NCBI GenBank assembly: GCA_035505975.1
Contig: DATJQJ010000054.1
Span: forward strand, 1-43,990
Direction of reading: 5' to 3'
DNA: 43,990 nucleotides
From: CAIKOD01 sp035505975
GTDB lineage: Archaea > Halobacteriota > Methanomicrobia > Methanomicrobiales > Methanospirillaceae
Part shown: one piece after another, positions 41,633-43,990 of the stretch
Position numbering within the stretch: the first letter of the stretch is position 1
How the letters are laid out: each line of letters starts with the position of its first letter
Made by a program: the position numbers and the translations under genes
The notes under the pieces: generated by a model
Database searches by the model: none
The model's input: only the letters and a program-made list of their open reading frames with translations
Told to the model about the DNA's origin: nothing

Positions 41633-41743
41633 GAATTACCTTCATCAGATGTGGTGGAATGCAGAGATAAAGGTTGTTATTATTGAGGGTTTGAAAAAGA
41701 TAAATAAGGCTTTTAACCCTGTTTTTTGCAATAAACAAAAAAA

Positions 41744-43204
41744 TTACTGGGGTTTGGAGAGGATTGCCATTATTATCCGGCCATATGCCGGTCTTGTAAT
41801 CGTGACCCCGATCAGGACCCCGAGGATCGTGATGATCGCAAATCCCCGGAGCGTCGAGAGGTCCATCAGTGCAAGAGGGAGCATGGCAATGATTACCGTT
41901 GCCGCCGAGGCGACGATGATACTAAGCGCTCTCGAGAGCCGTTTCTGGTAGATGTTCGGCGACGGCACTTTTCCTTCGTGGAGGATCTCATCGGTAATGA
42001 TGACGAGCTGGTCGATCCCTGTCCCGAGCACGGCGATAAGACCTGCGATGGTCGCGAGGTCGAGCTGGATCGTATATACCGAGATACCGAGAAGGATGAT
42101 GATCTCCGATGCATTGATGAAAATCATCGGCAGCACGATCGCAGGTTCCCGGTACCGGTAGAATATGACAAGACCCACCGTAAGCAGTGCGAGGATACCG
42201 GCAAGAAGCGCCATGTTCTTGAAGTGATCGCCGAGCACCGCCGATACCGAACCCGATCCTGCAACCGATACGTCGACCGGCAACGCCCCTGCCCTTAAGT
42301 GGATCTCGAGGTTATTCGCCGCATCGAGTCCGCTGTTACCGGTGCCCGTAGACGCGAATAACGACTTTACCTGCTGGTTCTGGAGGTTCCCTGCAAGTTC
42401 GGACGACAGGGGTGCACTGTAAACCGTCTGGTTATCGAGGAGCATCATAACGTTATGGTTGTTCGGATCCGTCGTGGCACCGTATCGGATCGCGGCCTGC
42501 TGGAACGCGGCTGCGCCGGCATCGTTCAGGTTGAAAGCCACGCCCCACTTCCCGCTTCCCGGGGGTTCCTGGCTCGGATTACCGACCCCGGTGATTGTGT
42601 CGCCATACAGGACGTGTTCTGTCTGGTTGCCGGTGGTGACAATCCGTATCTCGAATTTTCCCTGGCGTCCGACGATATTCTGTGCCTCGCTCATGGAGAC
42701 TCCCGCGAGTTCCACTCTGATATACCGTGTCACACCGTCAAGTCCGCTCAAGGTGTTGACCCGGAAGTCCCGCGTCCCGAGGCTGTTGATCTTGTTATCG
42801 AGGATACGCTTGACATCGTCGGCCGTCGCTTTCGAGACCCCTGGTTCGAACGAGGTGATCGTCCCTCCGGCCTGCTGGAAAATGGGCGTCAGTTGATCCT
42901 GTGTATACAGCTTGCGTATCTCTATTTTGTTATTGTCGAGGACAAGGATATCCGCCCCGGTCAGGTTTTTCACGTCGCCGGCAAAATCAGCCACAGGGCG
43001 ATCGGTCTGGTACCCTACGACCTCGGATTTGAATTCGAGCTGGAGCCAGGCCCCTTTCTGGAGGTCAAGGCCGTACTGGAGGTTGGTGGTCAGCTGCCCG
43101 TTCTCGAAGTGTGGATTGATCGCGATCAGGGATGCGACGACGAGGATAATCAGGAGGGCTACGCGCCAGTCCTTGATAAGGTCGATTATCTCTTTTGAGT
43201 TCAT
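41744..43204 (-). CDS. secD: protein translocase subunit SecD
   Basis: A 486-residue SecD with an N-terminal transmembrane helix, the periplasmic P1 region (QYGLDLQKGAWLQL near residue 37) and five further helices that hold the conserved AVLGTGIDQLVIITDEILHE (D5-type motif). With SecF it uses the proton gradient to aid export. The ATG at 43204 overlaps the SecF stop (ATGA); the longer open frame up to 43402 runs inside secF and is not coding. Confidence 0.93.
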   Translation of the reverse strand: MNSKEIIDLIKDWRVALLIILVVASLIAINPHFENGQLTTNLQYGLDLQKGAWLQLEFKSEVVGYQTDRPVADFAGDVKNLTGADILVLDNNKIEIRKLYTQDQLTPIFQQAGGTITSFEPGVSKATADDVKRILDNKINSLGTRDFRVNTLSGLDGVTRYIRVELAGVSMSEAQNIVGRQGKFEIRIVTTGNQTEHVLYGDTITGVGNPSQEPPGSGKWGVAFNLNDAGAAAFQQAAIRYGATTDPNNHNVMMLLDNQTVYSAPLSSELAGNLQNQQVKSLFASTGTGNSGLDAANNLEIHLRAGALPVDVSVAGSGSVSAVLGDHFKNMALLAGILALLTVGLVIFYRYREPAIVLPMIFINASEIIILLGISVYTIQLDLATIAGLIAVLGTGIDQLVIITDEILHEGKVPSPNIYQKRLSRALSIIVASAATVIIAMLPLALMDLSTLRGFAIITILGVLIGVTITRPAYGRIIMAILSKPQ

Positions 43205-43990
43205 TTTCCACCCTTCTTTTTCGGCTCCGTCTTCGCAATCCCGCCGCCGGTCAGAAGCGCACCGCCTTTCCTGGTGATGTACCACTTGATGATGCCGGCA
43301 TTGGTAAGCCAGGTGTTCAGGATGTCGAAGACAAGCCCGATCAGCAGGACCGTTGCGATCTGGTTGATGGTTTCGACCTGTCCCCACCAGGACACGACCC
43401 ACATGGCGGCGACTGCGGCAATCGCCGTGCTCGTCATGATGATACCGGTCCGGAACGCACCGGCGAGCTTGTCTTCAAGCTTCCCCTGGCGCTTCAAGGT
43501 CCTCATGGTCAGCAATATGTCGCTGTCCACCGAATACCCGATGAGCATCAGGAGTGCCGCGACCGTGTTCAGCGTCAGCGTAAGACCGATTACGTTCATG
43601 AACCCTGCCGTCATCACGATATCTGCGAACGCAGACAGGACGACAGCGACCGAAGGCACGAACGTGCGGAAGGAGATAAAGACCACGATTGCCATCCCGA
43701 TAAACGAGAAGATCAGGGCAAGTACTGCCTGGGACTGGAGGGTTTTACCAAAAGACTCTCCGATCTGGTCGATCTTTGCATCGGGATATCTCTCGGTAAT
43801 TTTCTGGGTGAGCGATTGCAGTTGTGCATCGGGCATATTCCCAAACTTGAGGTAATATCCGTTATTGATCCCCGGTTCGATCCCCTCGAGCGGATATCCG
43901 GCAAAATACGCGGATATCTGTTGCTGTGAATCGGTCGTAAAAACCGTAACTGCCGTCCCGCCGGAAAAATCAATTCCCGGCTGGACGGGA
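43201..43990 (-). CDS. secF: protein translocase subunit SecF, 5' end beyond the window
   Basis: The open frame runs off the right edge, so the N-terminus (first helix) is missing. The first visible part contains the family signature GIDFSGGTAVTV; further on, VLSAFADIVMTAGFMNVIGL and GYSVDSDILLTMRTLKRQGK are the membrane motifs shared by SecD and SecF. The protein ends with a Lys-rich tail. It is the first gene of a secF-secD pair with a four-base overlap. Confidence 0.92.
   Translation of the reverse strand, partial: PVQPGIDFSGGTAVTVFTTDSQQQISAYFAGYPLEGIEPGINNGYYLKFGNMPDAQLQSLTQKITERYPDAKIDQIGESFGKTLQSQAVLALIFSFIGMAIVVFISFRTFVPSVAVVLSAFADIVMTAGFMNVIGLTLTLNTVAALLMLIGYSVDSDILLTMRTLKRQGKLEDKLAGAFRTGIIMTSTAIAAVAAMWVVSWWGQVETINQIATVLLIGLVFDILNTWLTNAGIIKWYITRKGGALLTGGGIAKTEPKKKGGK

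Noticed and set aside
43205..43402. N-terminal extension of SecD
   Set aside because: It lies within secF in another frame; ATG 43204 gives the normal SecD start and an ATGA overlap.
1..43990. CRISPR arrays, insertion sequences and prophage genes
   Set aside because: No regularly spaced repeats, transposase motifs or phage structural genes were seen in either strand.

Overview
The window looks like chromosomal DNA of a hydrogenotrophic methanogenic archaeon, most likely of the order Methanomicrobiales (Methanoregula/Methanosphaerula-like; the genus is inference). Archaeal markers are aIF5B, ribosomal proteins S6e and S8e, SRP19, Gar1, TFB, SecD/SecF, archaeal TATA boxes with leaderless genes, and tRNAs without encoded CCA. 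The methanogen lifestyle is suggested by a membrane-bound energy-converting [NiFe] hydrogenase with its maturation protease, HypB, an F420:NADP oxidoreductase, and a TiaS-like protein resembling methanogenesis marker 11. No rRNA, CRISPR array, transposase or phage gene was seen.

Layout. 1-988: a small membrane protein, T-rich termination signals and a gene-poor stretch. 989-11315: one long + strand operon for an Mbh-like group 4 [NiFe] hydrogenase. Its order is MbhD-, MbhE- and MbhG-like subunits, a fused double antiporter-like subunit, a second antiporter-like subunit, a NuoA-like subunit, small subunit, NuoC-like, catalytic large subunit, NuoH-like, 2[4Fe-4S] ferredoxin-like, HycI-type protease, and a small Cys/His protein. 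Nearly every junction is an ATGA/GTGA/TGATG overlap, and two gaps are bridged by tiny coupled ORFs. 11316-15233: accessory genes (PEGA-domain protein, SnoaL-like, PsiE-like, a degenerate M23-like protein), an orphan promoter and a repeat. 15234-17087: an ATPase plus TOPRIM/DUF4276-like pair, a candidate defence module. 17218-19836: ACT regulator, homoserine dehydrogenase, and a winged-helix/marker-11-like protein. 20023-30245: a scattered set including ferritin-like protein, acylphosphatase, SHOCT membrane protein, tRNA-Leu, AI-2E-type permease, a sensor-domain protein, PNPOx-like flavoprotein, a tandem PPK2 kinase, TMEM175-like channel, MsrB, a family 6 uracil/hypoxanthine-DNA glycosylase and several Cys-rich microproteins. 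30510-37745: information-processing genes (tRNA-His, aIF5B, S6e, DUF2240, S8e, HypB, SRP19, PHP hydrolase, Gar1, TFB, two tRNA-Ala). 37746-43990: a DUF2281-like protein, DedA, a minus-strand set (thioredoxin, F420:NADP oxidoreductase, EndoIII-like glycosylase, class II aldolase-like), then SecD and a 5'-truncated SecF.

The most novel signal is a dispersed intergenic element of about 120 bp present at least three times (14129-14250 +, 20023-20142 -, 39267-39385 +). Its central hairpin is preserved by a compensatory base-pair change, which suggests a structured RNA or DNA element. Other points of interest are the ATPase/TOPRIM pair, the fused antiporter subunit, the mini-ORF translational bridges in the hydrogenase operon, and a cytosolic M23-like protein lacking one active-site histidine.
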